Assembly: GCF_023715565.1 (NCBI RefSeq)
Contig: NZ_JAMBOJ010000027.1
Location: 1 to 64,000 of the forward strand
Length of the DNA: 64,000 bases
DNA from: Cytobacillus firmus
GTDB taxonomy: Bacteria; Bacillota; Bacilli; Bacillales; Cytobacillaceae
Direction of reading: 5' to 3'
Each line of letters opens with the position of its first letter. Position 1 is the first letter of the stretch. Below are positions 53,106 through 62,259 of this stretch, piece by piece. Made by a program: the position numbers and the translations under genes. A model generated the notes under the pieces. The model saw only the letters and a list, made by a program, of their open reading frames with translations. It made no database searches and was not told the DNA's origin.

Positions 53106-54794
53106 ATGGGAAATATATTTATTTTTTCACTCATCGCCGGACTGGCGATTGCAATTCTACTGATTCCGTTTAGCTATATACAGAAGGAAAAATCGAAGGA
53201 AGACAAAGGCAGGAAAATGGGAACAGGAATCTTGGCCGCCACAGCCGCTTTATCTGTGCTGCTTGTTTTTGCCGTGTATTATTTAACCAATCTGGACCGT
53301 AACTTGACCAGCTTGTGGCTGTTCGCGATGATCGCTTCTTTAATCGGGGCCGTTTTAGCGACTGGCCGGGAGCGTATAATCAAAATGGGTGTGTTTGTCC
53401 TTAGTTTAGCTGCAGGGGCTTTCTTTCTGACAGCTTTTCTGTTTAATGCAGATGATAAGTATGAAAGTGCCAAAATGAAGGAAAAAACGGAGATTGAAAC
53501 ATTTGATGAAAAAGAAACACCCGCGAGCGTGCCTCCTAAGTTTGCGCGCAATAAGATGAAGAAGGCTTTCGGGCAGGTTCCTAACACAAGTTATTATGAA
53601 CTTGGCAGCCTGCAGATCCAGAAGGTCAATGGGGAGTATGTATATATTGCGCCTGTTGAGTTTTCGGGCTTTTTCAAATGGTTGAATGGGGATAAGACAC
53701 CAGGCTATTTTACAATTAGCGCAACTGATTCCTCAGCTAATCCAAAATTCGTGAAGAGCGATATGGTGTACACACCATCCTCTTATTTTAATAAAAATAT
53801 AGAGCGCCATATCCGGATGCAGTATCCGCAAGCCATTTTTCACGGAGAAGTGCAGCTGGAAGTGGATGACGACGGAAAGCCGTTTTATATTCGCTCGTAT
53901 GGTGAGTTTATATCGGCGCGAAACGGTTTTGATGTTCAAGGGATAGTCATGGTTGACCCGCTGAATGGACAGACAAAGACTTATAAACTTGCGGATGTGC
54001 CCGCCTTTATTGATGGAGCAGTTTCGCCTGAGACGGTTAGTCTGCAAAACAGCTATTTCGGAAATTATGTCCATGGCTTCTGGAACAGCAAATTCGGAAA
54101 GTCTGATGTAAGGCTTCCATCTGATGAGGGGACAGAAGCCAATGTAAGCCCTATTTTTGATGAAAATGGTGACATGTACTACTTCACTGATTTTACGAGT
54201 CCAAAAGAAGGCGTCGACTCGATGCTTGGCTATTCTCTGACAAATTCAAGGACAGGCGAAGCAGTCTTCTTTACAGGCAATCTTGAAGAATCTTATATGG
54301 ATTCGCAAGGTGCCCTTCAGATTATTGAGAAGAAATTCATTGAGAAGAAATGGAGCGGTGAAATGCCTGTTCTGTACAACTTCTACGGTGAAGCGAGCTG
54401 GCTGACGCCAGTGCTCGATGCCAACGGATTCCTGCAGAACTATTTCATTGTTTCAGCTGCCAATCCGGAAATTTCCGCTTATGGAACGACGCCAAATGAA
54501 GCATTGCGTTTGTATAAAACCGCATTGCAGCGGGGCGGAGGCACTGTAGACGGAAGCTCGAAAGCAGAGGAAAAACAGATAAGCGGCACTGTGGTGCGAG
54601 TGTACAAGGAGAAATCCGGTGATTTCACCGTTGTATCATTCCTTCTGGACAACCGAAAAAGCTGTGTGGTTTCATCTGAAACCGTGCCGATGGCCATTTA
54701 CCTGCAGGAAGGTGATCATGTCAACGTTAACTATCTGGATACAGGTGAGGCATTCCTGCCTGTGAAAGAAATGAATATTAAAGGATTGGAATAG
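53106..54794 (+). CDS. Membrane protein of unknown function with large outside domain
   Basis: 562 aa. Four hydrophobic segments in the first 115 residues (about 4-22, 42-60, 68-84, 93-112), then about 440 soluble residues with repeated Tyr/Phe-rich beta-type sequence (YVYIAPVEFSGFFKWLNGDK, YFTDFTSPKEG, VLYNFYGEASWLTPVLD). The last 65 residues (QISGTVVRVYKEKSGDFTVV and DHVNVNYLDTGEAFLP) look like a small OB-type barrel. No catalytic motif known to me. A perfect SigW-like promoter suggests an envelope-stress role. Ribosome site TAGGAGAGAG. Confidence 0.75.
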   Translation: MGNIFIFSLIAGLAIAILLIPFSYIQKEKSKEDKGRKMGTGILAATAALSVLLVFAVYYLTNLDRNLTSLWLFAMIASLIGAVLATGRERIIKMGVFVLSLAAGAFFLTAFLFNADDKYESAKMKEKTEIETFDEKETPASVPPKFARNKMKKAFGQVPNTSYYELGSLQIQKVNGEYVYIAPVEFSGFFKWLNGDKTPGYFTISATDSSANPKFVKSDMVYTPSSYFNKNIERHIRMQYPQAIFHGEVQLEVDDDGKPFYIRSYGEFISARNGFDVQGIVMVDPLNGQTKTYKLADVPAFIDGAVSPETVSLQNSYFGNYVHGFWNSKFGKSDVRLPSDEGTEANVSPIFDENGDMYYFTDFTSPKEGVDSMLGYSLTNSRTGEAVFFTGNLEESYMDSQGALQIIEKKFIEKKWSGEMPVLYNFYGEASWLTPVLDANGFLQNYFIVSAANPEISAYGTTPNEALRLYKTALQRGGGTVDGSSKAEEKQISGTVVRVYKEKSGDFTVVSFLLDNRKSCVVSSETVPMAIYLQEGDHVNVNYLDTGEAFLPVKEMNIKGLE

Positions 54795-54798
54795 ATGC

Positions 54799-54835
54799 AA
54801 AAACACGATGAAGACATTCTTCATCGTGTTTTTTA
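54799..54835. terminator. Bidirectional terminator
   Basis: AAACACGATGAAGA, CAT, TCTTCATCGTGTTT then TTT; lies between converging genes. Confidence 0.88.
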
Positions 54836-55681
54836 TTAACCTGTGATTATGTTCGCTGATTTAATGGCAGTCGATAGCGTTGATTTAATGCTGACGTGAT
54901 CAAAAGACAACCCAAGCTGTACTGCGGTTTGGGCAATTTCCGGTCTTAACCCGGAGATTGTGGTCTTTACGCCGATCAGGCTTAGCGCTTCGATCAGCTG
55001 GAATAGCTGATGGGCTACCATTGTATCGATCATGACTACGCCTGAAAGGTCAAGAAACAGCTGGCTGACGCCTAATTTATTACATTGCTGCAGTGTATTT
55101 TCAAGCATGACTTTTGCCCGTGCTGTATCAATATCCCCGACAAGCGGCAGAAGTGCGATATGTTCTGTCAAAGAAATGACCGGGGAACTGAGCTCAAGGA
55201 TTAAAGCCTGCTGAGCCTGCAGCCTCCTATGGGAATGGTTATTATACTCTTCCGTGAACCAGGTAACTATTTCTCCAATAGTTCTGATGATCATCCTGCG
55301 CCATAAGCCGATTTGTTTGTCATCATACTGGCTCTGATTGATTTCAAGAAACTGCTCAAGCACATTCAAATACTGTTCCTGAGTGTTAAAGAACTCCTTG
55401 AGAATCATCTCAAGAGGTGTACGGAGATGTTCATCATCCTCCGCCACTTTGACAATCCAGACTTCCAAATCACTAAAGAAGGATTCTTCATCTTTATGGA
55501 ATACTTCGGAGAACTTCTTGTGAAATTCGTAATTTTGCTTTTTTAAGCATTCGATCACAGCGGGGTCTTCCGAGGCATACACTCCGCCACTCTCTTCTTT
55601 ATTTACGCTTTTATACCATTCCTCTGTTAAATCCCAAGTTTTCTCAAGGAAAAATTGATATAGATCATGATTACGATGCAT
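54836..55681 (-). CDS. RsbR-family stressosome protein (RsbRD/YqhA-like)
   Basis: 281 aa. N-terminal non-heme globin-like sensor (1-155) and STAS domain (165-281). The two phosphorylated Thr positions of RsbR proteins are kept: GDIDTARA (about 189) and DLSGVVMIDTMVAHQ (about 225). With RsbS it would sequester RsbT in the stressosome and so set SigB activity. Unlike the copy at 16713, this one is intact. Standalone gene, as for B. subtilis yqhA. Confidence 0.88.
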   Translation of the reverse strand: MHRNHDLYQFFLEKTWDLTEEWYKSVNKEESGGVYASEDPAVIECLKKQNYEFHKKFSEVFHKDEESFFSDLEVWIVKVAEDDEHLRTPLEMILKEFFNTQEQYLNVLEQFLEINQSQYDDKQIGLWRRMIIRTIGEIVTWFTEEYNNHSHRRLQAQQALILELSSPVISLTEHIALLPLVGDIDTARAKVMLENTLQQCNKLGVSQLFLDLSGVVMIDTMVAHQLFQLIEALSLIGVKTTISGLRPEIAQTAVQLGLSFDHVSIKSTLSTAIKSANIITG

Positions 55682-55759
55682 GCCCGTCTCCCCTAACCGA
55701 TCTGTTATTTCAATAAGATTATTTTAACCGAAGAGAAATAAAGTGTCGATTTTTAGCTT

Positions 55760-57073
55760 CTACCTATACTCGGCTAAATCTCTGCCGGCTGCATACTGAT
55801 AATCTGCCCCCTGCCTTGGGAGCAGTATGCTTAAGGCTGATGCGAATATCAAAAGAATAATGGAGGCAATGAAAGAACTGTCATAGCTGCCTGTCAGATC
55901 AAATAATACACCAGGGACAAATGAGCCGAGAGCTGAACCCAGCTGATTGCTTAAATAGATCCACCCAATCACTGCTCCTGCTGACAAATGCCTGAAATAT
56001 TCCGCTGCCAGCTTCATGGTTGGTGCGACAGAGGCAAAATTAACAATTCCAAAGCTGATGGCAAACAGAATGAGCAGATGGGACTCGGTGATGAAAAAGC
56101 CAAACAGTGAAGCATCATTCAGGATGATCAGAAGCAGAACAATGGTCAGATCCCTCACTCCGTAAAGAAAGGCAAGGATTTTTCTGCAATTCCACCTATC
56201 TGCCAGAAACCCGGAAACGACTGTGCCAAGAATATTAAAGCCGGCGAGCAGGCTGACAGCGGCTCCCGTAACACCAGGCGTAAATCCGCAATATTGGGCA
56301 AAGGGAATAAGATGCGTATCCATCAGCCCGGTAGTCGTCACGCCGCATACGAAAAACGGGAGCATGAGAAACAGGAATTCTTTCCGCTTTAAGAGCTGGA
56401 ATATAGAAAGCATCCCTTTTGGTGCTTCCTTTCTCTCCTGCATTCCCTGATCACTTTCACTCACTTTTGCTCCATACGCATGGATACGCAGATCAGCCGG
56501 GTTCGAACGGATAAAGAGCAGAAGCAGCGGAAAAATGATTATAATCAAAAAACAGCCGAGCACAAGAACGGTTGTCTTCCAGCCCAGCTGGTCTATCAGG
56601 AATAAGGAGAGCGGGACGAGAATAAGCTGTCCTGCTGCGGTGCCTGCAGACATCAGGCCCATCGCCATTCCCTTTTTATCTGCAAACCAGGTCGCAACTG
56701 CCATCGTTCCCACAACATTGGATGCACCGCCAAAGCCAACTGAGGCGATTACTCCGTAAATGATCATCAGCTGGAGGGGGCTGGTGGTAAAAAAGGTCAG
56801 AAGTGTAGAAAAACCAATAACCAGAATACTGAAGGACAGAATATAACGAATGCCATATTTATCAATCAGTCTGCCGACATACGGCTGTGAAATAGCAAAA
56901 ACAATATAGCTGACAAAAGCAATGAAGGAAATAACACTTCGATTTGCGGAAAACTCATTCTCTCACGGCGCCATAAAAGCGCCAAACGACAATCGTACCC
57001 CCTGTGCAGCCAGCAAAGCCAAAAACGTCAGCACTAAAACTATCCACGCATAATGAACCTTTAAGCGCTTCAC
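55760..57073 (-). pseudogene. MFS transporter (oxalate/formate or monocarboxylate-type) interrupted by an in-frame TGA
   Basis: From a GTG at 57073 (GAAGG upstream) the reading begins with an MFS segment 1 ([30 protein letters not shown]) and meets TGA at 56965-56963, where family members usually have Trp (APWE). The same frame continues with NEFSANRSVISFIAFVSYIV, GRLIDKYGIRY and the rest of a 12-segment transporter. No base is missing; TGG to TGA would explain it. An ATG at 56767 could give only a 335 aa fragment missing three segments. The REP-like palindrome at 57094 lies just before the ribosome site, which could further harm expression. Confidence 0.82.
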
Positions 57074-57093
57074 TATGTAAACCTTCTTTCCTG

Positions 57094-57142
57094 GTGACAG
57101 GTACCTATACCACTTTGGCCAAGTGGTATAGGTACCTGTCAC
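57094..57142. repeat. REP-like palindrome, copy 1
   Basis: GTGACAGGTACCTATACC, inner CACTTTGGCCAAGTG, then the complement. Nearly perfect 49-bp inverted repeat. It lies between the MFS ribosome site and its promoter. Confidence 0.85.
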
Positions 57143-57341
57143 TCACATTTTTTAAAAATAATCATACCATAAAATTTTTATAACTTTCTAAATTTATTTG
57201 TCTTTCGTGTTTTTTCAACAATTGTCGTTTCAATCAAACTTTTGATTGAAACGACAAGGAAATACTGCCACTTCTTATTTTTTCCCGGGAAATGACTGCA
57301 GTTATTGTCGCGTGCACATCTGAGTTTCGACAATATATAAG
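57143..57341. other. Intergenic region between dctP and the broken MFS gene
   Basis: AT-rich; besides the palindrome at 57222 I see only the T/A-rich stretch TTTTTTAAAAAATG region near 57147 and no gene. Confidence 0.4.
57222..57257. repeat. 36-bp perfect palindrome with CAATCAAA-NN-TTTGATTG core
   Basis: Arms TTGTCGTTTCAATCAAA and its complement, two bases between. No T run, so a terminator is unlikely. About 150 bases upstream of the broken MFS gene; a dimeric regulator site (TetR type) is a possible reading. The core is shared with 25104-25123. Confidence 0.7.
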
Positions 57342-57377
57342 AAAAGGCCATACTCCCAAGAGGAGAATGGCCTTTCC
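57342..57377 (-). terminator. Terminator after dctP
   Basis: Minus strand AAAGGCCATTCTCC, TCTTG, GGAGTATGGCCTTTTC. Confidence 0.85.
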
Positions 57378-57379
57378 CT

Positions 57380-58669
57380 TTATACTGCCTGCTTTTGCTG
57401 TTCCTGCTTCATTAATTTCATTTCGCTGATGGCTTTCTTAGCCTTATTTTCATCAAACTCATTTTCGCTCTTTGCTACAACCATTGTGGCGATTCCATTT
57501 CCAATCAGGTTCACGATCGCTCTTCCTTCACTCATGAAGCGGTCTACACCAAGAAGAAGCGCCAAGCCTTCAAGAGGAATAACCTGAAGGGCTGCAAGCG
57601 TGGAAGCCAGTACTATAAATCCGCTGCCTGTTACACCTGCTGCTCCCTTTGAAGTTAGCATTAACACTAGCAGAATCGTAATCTGCTGGCCGATTGTCAG
57701 ATCCACTCCGAATACCTGGGCTAAGAAGACAACCGCCATGGACAGGTAGATGGATGTCCCGTCCAGGTTGAAGGAATAGCCTGTGGGAATGACAAGTCCA
57801 ACTACTGATTTGGAGCAGCCGATGCGCTCCATTTTATCCATCATTCTCGGAAGCACTGATTCTGAAGAACTCGTACCTAATACGATTAAGATTTCATCTT
57901 TGATGAACTTCAGATAATTCCATAAGCTGAATCCGTACATTTTGCAGATGATATTCAAAACAACAAAGATAAATAAGAACATGGTCACATACACAGAAAT
58001 CATCAGTTTGCCAAGCGGAACAAGTGAGGCCAGTCCGAAATGTCCGATTGTATAGGCCATAGCTCCAAATGCTCCAAGCGGTGCTGCCTTCATGACATAG
58101 CCGATGATTTTAAAGAATACCAGTGACAGCTTATCCAAAAATTCAATGACGATTTTGCCCTTTTCTCCAAGTGCCGCCAAGCCGACACCGAAAAGGACAG
58201 AAAAGAATAGTACTTGCAGGATATCGCCTTTTGCAAAGGCATCTACCATGTTGGAAGGAACAATATGTGTCACAAATTCAATCCAATTGATACCCTCTCC
58301 GCCATTGGCTGTATACTGTGAAACATCTCCTTTTTCCAATTCATTAAAGTTCAGACCTGAACCGGGTTTAATGACATTCAGGACGATCAGGCCGATCATT
58401 AAAGCAAGTGTAGTAACAACCTCAAAATAAATAAATGCTTTTCCGCCTACCTTGCCGACTTTTTTCATATCGCCCATTTTAGCGATTCCAAGGACGATGG
58501 TCAGGAAGATAATCGGAGCGATAACCATTTTGACTGCGTTTATAAAGGTGTCGCCTACAGGCTTCATTTCTTTTCCGACTTCCGGCCAAATAAGCCCGAC
58601 CATAACACCGATAAATATAGCTGTTAACACTTGAAAGGTTAAATTCTTATATATCCGCTGCTTCTTCAC
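57380..58669 (-). CDS. dctP: C4-dicarboxylate:cation symporter (DctA/DctP)
   Basis: 429 aa DAACS-family carrier. The transport core is visible: GTSSSESVLPRM (HP1, about 267-278), VIPTGYSFNLDGTSIYLS (TM7), SKGAAGVTGSGFIVLA (HP2) and DRFMSEGRAIVNLIGN (TM8). The S-rich HP1 and NLDGTS wording fit succinate/fumarate/malate carriers rather than glutamate ones. It follows dctS-dctR on the same strand, as in B. subtilis. A perfect cre box is present upstream. Confidence 0.93.
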   Translation of the reverse strand: MKKQRIYKNLTFQVLTAIFIGVMVGLIWPEVGKEMKPVGDTFINAVKMVIAPIIFLTIVLGIAKMGDMKKVGKVGGKAFIYFEVVTTLALMIGLIVLNVIKPGSGLNFNELEKGDVSQYTANGGEGINWIEFVTHIVPSNMVDAFAKGDILQVLFFSVLFGVGLAALGEKGKIVIEFLDKLSLVFFKIIGYVMKAAPLGAFGAMAYTIGHFGLASLVPLGKLMISVYVTMFLFIFVVLNIICKMYGFSLWNYLKFIKDEILIVLGTSSSESVLPRMMDKMERIGCSKSVVGLVIPTGYSFNLDGTSIYLSMAVVFLAQVFGVDLTIGQQITILLVLMLTSKGAAGVTGSGFIVLASTLAALQVIPLEGLALLLGVDRFMSEGRAIVNLIGNGIATMVVAKSENEFDENKAKKAISEMKLMKQEQQKQAV

Positions 58670-58713
58670 TCTTCTCTCAGCTCCTTTTTTCTAACTATTC
58701 ATTCTATTAGAAA

Positions 58714-58727
58714 TGATAGCGTTTTCA
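58714..58727 (-). promoter_or_regulatory. cre box upstream of dctP
   Basis: Minus strand TGAAAACGCTATCA matches TGWAANCGNTNWCA at every fixed position. It lies 45 bases before the dctP start and implies CcpA repression. Confidence 0.82.
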
Positions 58728-58791
58728 GATAAATGAGAGAAGTTTATGGTCATAACGGATGTTTTGTTCATTTTGGTCTCAAGAAATACAG

Positions 58792-59478
58792 CTAAATGAT
58801 AACATACCGATTCACAGGTCTGCCCACGCCCCCATACTGCACATCCAGCCTTATTGCTCCGCTTTTTTCAAGATAATCCAGATAGCGGCGGGCGGTAACT
58901 CTGGCAATGCCAATGCCGTTAGCGACTTCTTCTGCAGAGCGGGGTTCGGTCTGCTGTTTCATAAAAGCAGTAATTTCATTTAAGGTGAATTCATTCAGCC
59001 CTTTCGGCAATCCGTTTTCTTCTTTCTTTGCCTGCTTCGCATAAATCAGTGCATCAAGCTGCTCCTGTGAGAGGGTGCCCGATTCATTAAGGCTTTCTCT
59101 ATAATGACGGTATTTTTCGAGAGCCTGCTGGATCCTGTTCAGCTTAAAGGGCTTTATTATATAATCCCTGGCTCCGTTTTGAAGCATCTGCTTGATGGTT
59201 TCCTTATCCTTTGCAGCGGAAACAACGATGACATCCGAATCGAAGTGCTGCTTTCTGAACTCCTGCAGTGTTTGAAGGCCATCTTTCTTCGGCATAAAAA
59301 TATCTAAAATCACCAGATCCGGCTGCAGTTTTTTTGCAAGAGCAATGCCTTCCTCCCCATCCCCGGCCGCAGCAATGATTGTAAATCCGGGCACACTTGC
59401 AATGAATTCCTTATTCACTTCCTGGACCATTGGGTCATCTTCAATCAGCAGCACACTGATTTCTTCATTAACCGCCAT
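58792..59478 (-). CDS. dctR: Response regulator DctR (CitB/MalR type)
   Basis: 228 aa. Receiver with Asp pair EDD, phosphoacceptor Asp in LVILDIFMPKKDG (about 59) and Lys in YIIKPFK; a C-terminal winged helix (EEVANGIGIARVTARRYLDYLEKSG). Together with DctS it turns on dctP for fumarate and succinate. ATG chosen after GGAGGGAGAATTAC; it overlaps dctS by 11 bases. Confidence 0.92.
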   Translation of the reverse strand: MAVNEEISVLLIEDDPMVQEVNKEFIASVPGFTIIAAAGDGEEGIALAKKLQPDLVILDIFMPKKDGLQTLQEFRKQHFDSDVIVVSAAKDKETIKQMLQNGARDYIIKPFKLNRIQQALEKYRHYRESLNESGTLSQEQLDALIYAKQAKKEENGLPKGLNEFTLNEITAFMKQQTEPRSAEEVANGIGIARVTARRYLDYLEKSGAIRLDVQYGGVGRPVNRYVII

Positions 59479-61069
59479 GTAATTCTCCCTCCGCTTCCAT
59501 CGGAAAAGTAATCGTAAAAGAAGTTCCTTCATCTGGGCAAGTTGATACCTCGATCCCTCCTCCGCCTTTTTCTGCAATTTGCTTGACAAGGTAAAGCCCG
59601 TAGCCTGTCCCGCCAGATTTATTAACGGTAAATCCTTTTTCATATATTTTCGGCAATATCGGTTCCTCTATCCCGCTGCCGTTATCTTCCACCAGCACTG
59701 CACAAATCTCATTGGTCTGTTCAATGCTGATGTCAATCTTTCTATCTTCACGTTCACTATGCTCAAAAGCCCCGAAAGCATTCTCAATCAGATTACCCAG
59801 CAGCAAAACAAAGTCATGGTGATCCAGGTTGCTCGGAAACTCCTCCAGATTGCTGTTTGGGTCGATGACCACCGTAATACCCAATTCCTTGCCTCGCCGT
59901 ACTTTGCTTAATAAAAGCCCTGCAATGGCATCATTCCTAATTTTATCACTGAGGAAATTCGAAAGGTTCTCCTGCTCTTCAGATGCATCAAACGTCAGCT
60001 GGAGTGCTTTGTCTGCTTTTCCCAGCTGAATCAAGCCGGCAATGGTGTGAAGCTTGTTCATATGTTCATGGTTCTGCACCCTGAGCGCCTCAACAAAGCT
60101 TTTTACGCCTGTCAGCTCTTCAGCCAGTTTCGTAACTTCCGTGCGGTCCTGGAAGATGGCCACAGCTCCAATCTTCTCATTGTCTTTCCGGATGGGAATT
60201 CTAGTGCTCAGAATGACTTTTCCGCTTACAATAATCTGTTCGTTATAGACAGCACGATTACTTTCTACAATCTCGGGAAGCCTTGTGTCCTTTAGCACAT
60301 CACGAATTTTTTTACCCGCGACTTTGCCTGATACATTAAAAATTTTCTTTGCCTTTTCATTGAAAATCGTAATGTTTTCCTGGTTATCAATCGCAATTAC
60401 TCCTTCATTGATAGAATGGAAAGTGGCTGTCCTTTCCTCCAGAATCCGTTTGATTTCATGGGGTTCCAGCTGGAACATCTGCTTTTTAATATGATTGGCT
60501 AGCATTAAAGAGCCGATCAATCCAAATATGAGCGTCAAAAGCACAATGATGCTGATCTCGTCTGCCAGATCTGTAATAATCTCCGTAATCGAAGGGATCT
60601 TATTACCGACAACAACCACGCCGATTTGATTGAGGCTTTCATCTTTAATTGGGATGAATGCGCGGATAAAGGTGCCCACGTCTCCCTCTGCCTTGGAAAA
60701 ATATATATGCTCGGCAAAAGCCGGTTTCTCATCCTCACCTGATGATGGCCTGCCGACCAGCTCCCTGACCGGATGGGAATAGCGGATACGCTCCATATTC
60801 ATGACCACGATATAGTCTGTTTCATTAATAATCCGGATTTCCTCTGCAACTTTGTTTACTGTCTTCCAGCCCTGCGGCTGCAGGATTCCCTTTTTCACAT
60901 CTGACAGCTCTGCCACCGTTCTGGCGGTATTCATCGAGCGTATCCTCAGTTCTTTCTCCTCCTGCTCCTGGATGTTTGCAATCACGACCATTCCGCCAAT
61001 CAATAGAGAAAAAATGACGACGGCATAAGACAGGATAGTAATCTTCCAGCGGATGGGCAGCTGATTCAC
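59468..61069 (-). CDS. dctS: Sensor histidine kinase DctS (CitA/DcuS type)
   Basis: 533 aa. TM1 (about 12-31), an outside sCache/PDC-type sensor (about 32-170, with VMNMERIRYSHP), TM2 (about 172-192), a PAS domain (about 215-320) and the CitA-type kinase: His in RVQNHEHMNKLHTIAGLIQ (about 348), NLIENAFGAF, EDNGSGI, GTGYGLYLVKQI. Senses C4-dicarboxylates and signals to DctR. Divergent from dctB. Confidence 0.92.
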   Translation of the reverse strand: MNQLPIRWKITILSYAVVIFSLLIGGMVVIANIQEQEEKELRIRSMNTARTVAELSDVKKGILQPQGWKTVNKVAEEIRIINETDYIVVMNMERIRYSHPVRELVGRPSSGEDEKPAFAEHIYFSKAEGDVGTFIRAFIPIKDESLNQIGVVVVGNKIPSITEIITDLADEISIIVLLTLIFGLIGSLMLANHIKKQMFQLEPHEIKRILEERTATFHSINEGVIAIDNQENITIFNEKAKKIFNVSGKVAGKKIRDVLKDTRLPEIVESNRAVYNEQIIVSGKVILSTRIPIRKDNEKIGAVAIFQDRTEVTKLAEELTGVKSFVEALRVQNHEHMNKLHTIAGLIQLGKADKALQLTFDASEEQENLSNFLSDKIRNDAIAGLLLSKVRRGKELGITVVIDPNSNLEEFPSNLDHHDFVLLLGNLIENAFGAFEHSEREDRKIDISIEQTNEICAVLVEDNGSGIEEPILPKIYEKGFTVNKSGGTGYGLYLVKQIAEKGGGGIEVSTCPDEGTSFTITFPMEAEGELHGG

Positions 61070-61148
61070 AAGGGTCCTCCCTTCTGTCTTTACGGATAGA
61101 ATTCTTGTAAGTATGATAACATTAATAGTTTTAAAAAGGAGGATTCAA

Positions 61149-62195
61149 ATGAAAAGCTATATTCTCCTTGCCGGCATGGTTTTGCTGCTGGCTGCCTTCT
61201 TGGGCTATCGAAGCTTTTTTCCGGGGGAAGAGATTCCCTACGATGATGACCAGGAAGGGCTCAAGGATCAAATTGTCTTTAAGTTCAGTCATGTTGTGGC
61301 AGAAAATACGCCGAAGGGCCTTGCAGCCCAGAGGTTTGCAAAGCTTGTCGCCGAAAAATCGGATGGCCATATTAAGATAGAAGTGTTTCCAAACGGCAGC
61401 CTCTATTCTGATATTGAAGAAATCAATGCGCTTAAGGAAGGACAGGTTCATTTTATTGCCCCCTCCACGTCCAAGCTTGGCATGCTTTCACCGCAATGGG
61501 GTGTGCTCGACTTGCCATTTGCATTCCCTTCGCGTGAAGCGGCACTGAAAGGATTGAACGGGGATATCGGCAGGCAGCTGCTGGATTCTCTAAAGGGGAA
61601 CGGCATTATAGGACTCGCCCACTGGCCTAATGGATTTAAGCAGATCACCACAAATAAGGGGCCCATTCAAAAACCGGAGGATCTAAGAGGACAATCCTTC
61701 CGTATTATGCAAAGTGATGTGATATCGGCCCAATTCAGCCGCCTGAAGGCAAAGACTATTCAGGATTCTTTCAATTCCACTTATAAGCTGCTGGAGGAAG
61801 GTGAAGTGGATGGTGAAGAAAACACGGTTTCCAATATCTACTCAAAAAAATTTTATAACCTGCAAAAGCATATTACAATCAGCAATCATGGATATCTGGG
61901 GTATGCGGTCATGATGAGCGGGAAGGTCTGGAATGAGCAGAGTGAGGAAACAAAGAAGATTCTGCTCGAGGCAATGGAAGAAACAACTGAATGGAACAAC
62001 CGGATGGCCTTTGAAATGAACGAAGAACTGCTTGAAAAAATCAGGCAGAATTCCTCCATTCAGATACACGAGCTTACACCCGAAGAAAAAGAGGAGTGGC
62101 AAGCTGTGCTGGATCCCATCTATGAAGACTTCTCAAGGGATATCGGGAAGAATCTGGTGGAAGAGATGAAGAAACTGCGGGGTAAATATGAATGA
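61149..62195 (+). CDS. dctB: Dicarboxylate-binding protein DctB (TRAP DctP-type)
   Basis: 348 aa with an N-terminal membrane anchor or signal (ILLAGMVLLLAAFLGY) and no lipobox Cys, then YDDDQEGLKDQIVFKFSHVV and the DctP-type solute receptor fold; the carboxylate-binding Arg is in GQSFRIMQSDVI. Very close to B. subtilis DctB. No TRAP membrane subunits are present, which fits the known case where DctB acts as a co-sensor with DctS and the carrier. Here it is divergent from dctS, whereas in B. subtilis it is first in the same unit. ATG after AAAGGAGGATTCAA. Confidence 0.9.
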   Translation: MKSYILLAGMVLLLAAFLGYRSFFPGEEIPYDDDQEGLKDQIVFKFSHVVAENTPKGLAAQRFAKLVAEKSDGHIKIEVFPNGSLYSDIEEINALKEGQVHFIAPSTSKLGMLSPQWGVLDLPFAFPSREAALKGLNGDIGRQLLDSLKGNGIIGLAHWPNGFKQITTNKGPIQKPEDLRGQSFRIMQSDVISAQFSRLKAKTIQDSFNSTYKLLEEGEVDGEENTVSNIYSKKFYNLQKHITISNHGYLGYAVMMSGKVWNEQSEETKKILLEAMEETTEWNNRMAFEMNEELLEKIRQNSSIQIHELTPEEKEEWQAVLDPIYEDFSRDIGKNLVEEMKKLRGKYE

Positions 62196-62200
62196 ATGAG

Positions 62201-62251
62201 GGTGACAGGTACCTATACCAGTTGGCTGAAGTGGTATAGGTACCTGTCACC
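62201..62251. repeat. REP-like palindrome, copy 2 (also a bidirectional terminator)
   Basis: GGTGACAGGTACCTATACC, AGTTGGCTGAAGT, then the complement and CCCTTTG. Lies between the converging dctB and methyltransferase genes. Confidence 0.85.
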
Positions 62252-62259
62252 CTTTGTTA

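Noticed and set aside
55760-56767. A complete 335-aa MFS protein starting at 56767
   Set aside because: The same frame continues upstream with good MFS sequence past a single TGA; the short version lacks three membrane segments and a ribosome site.
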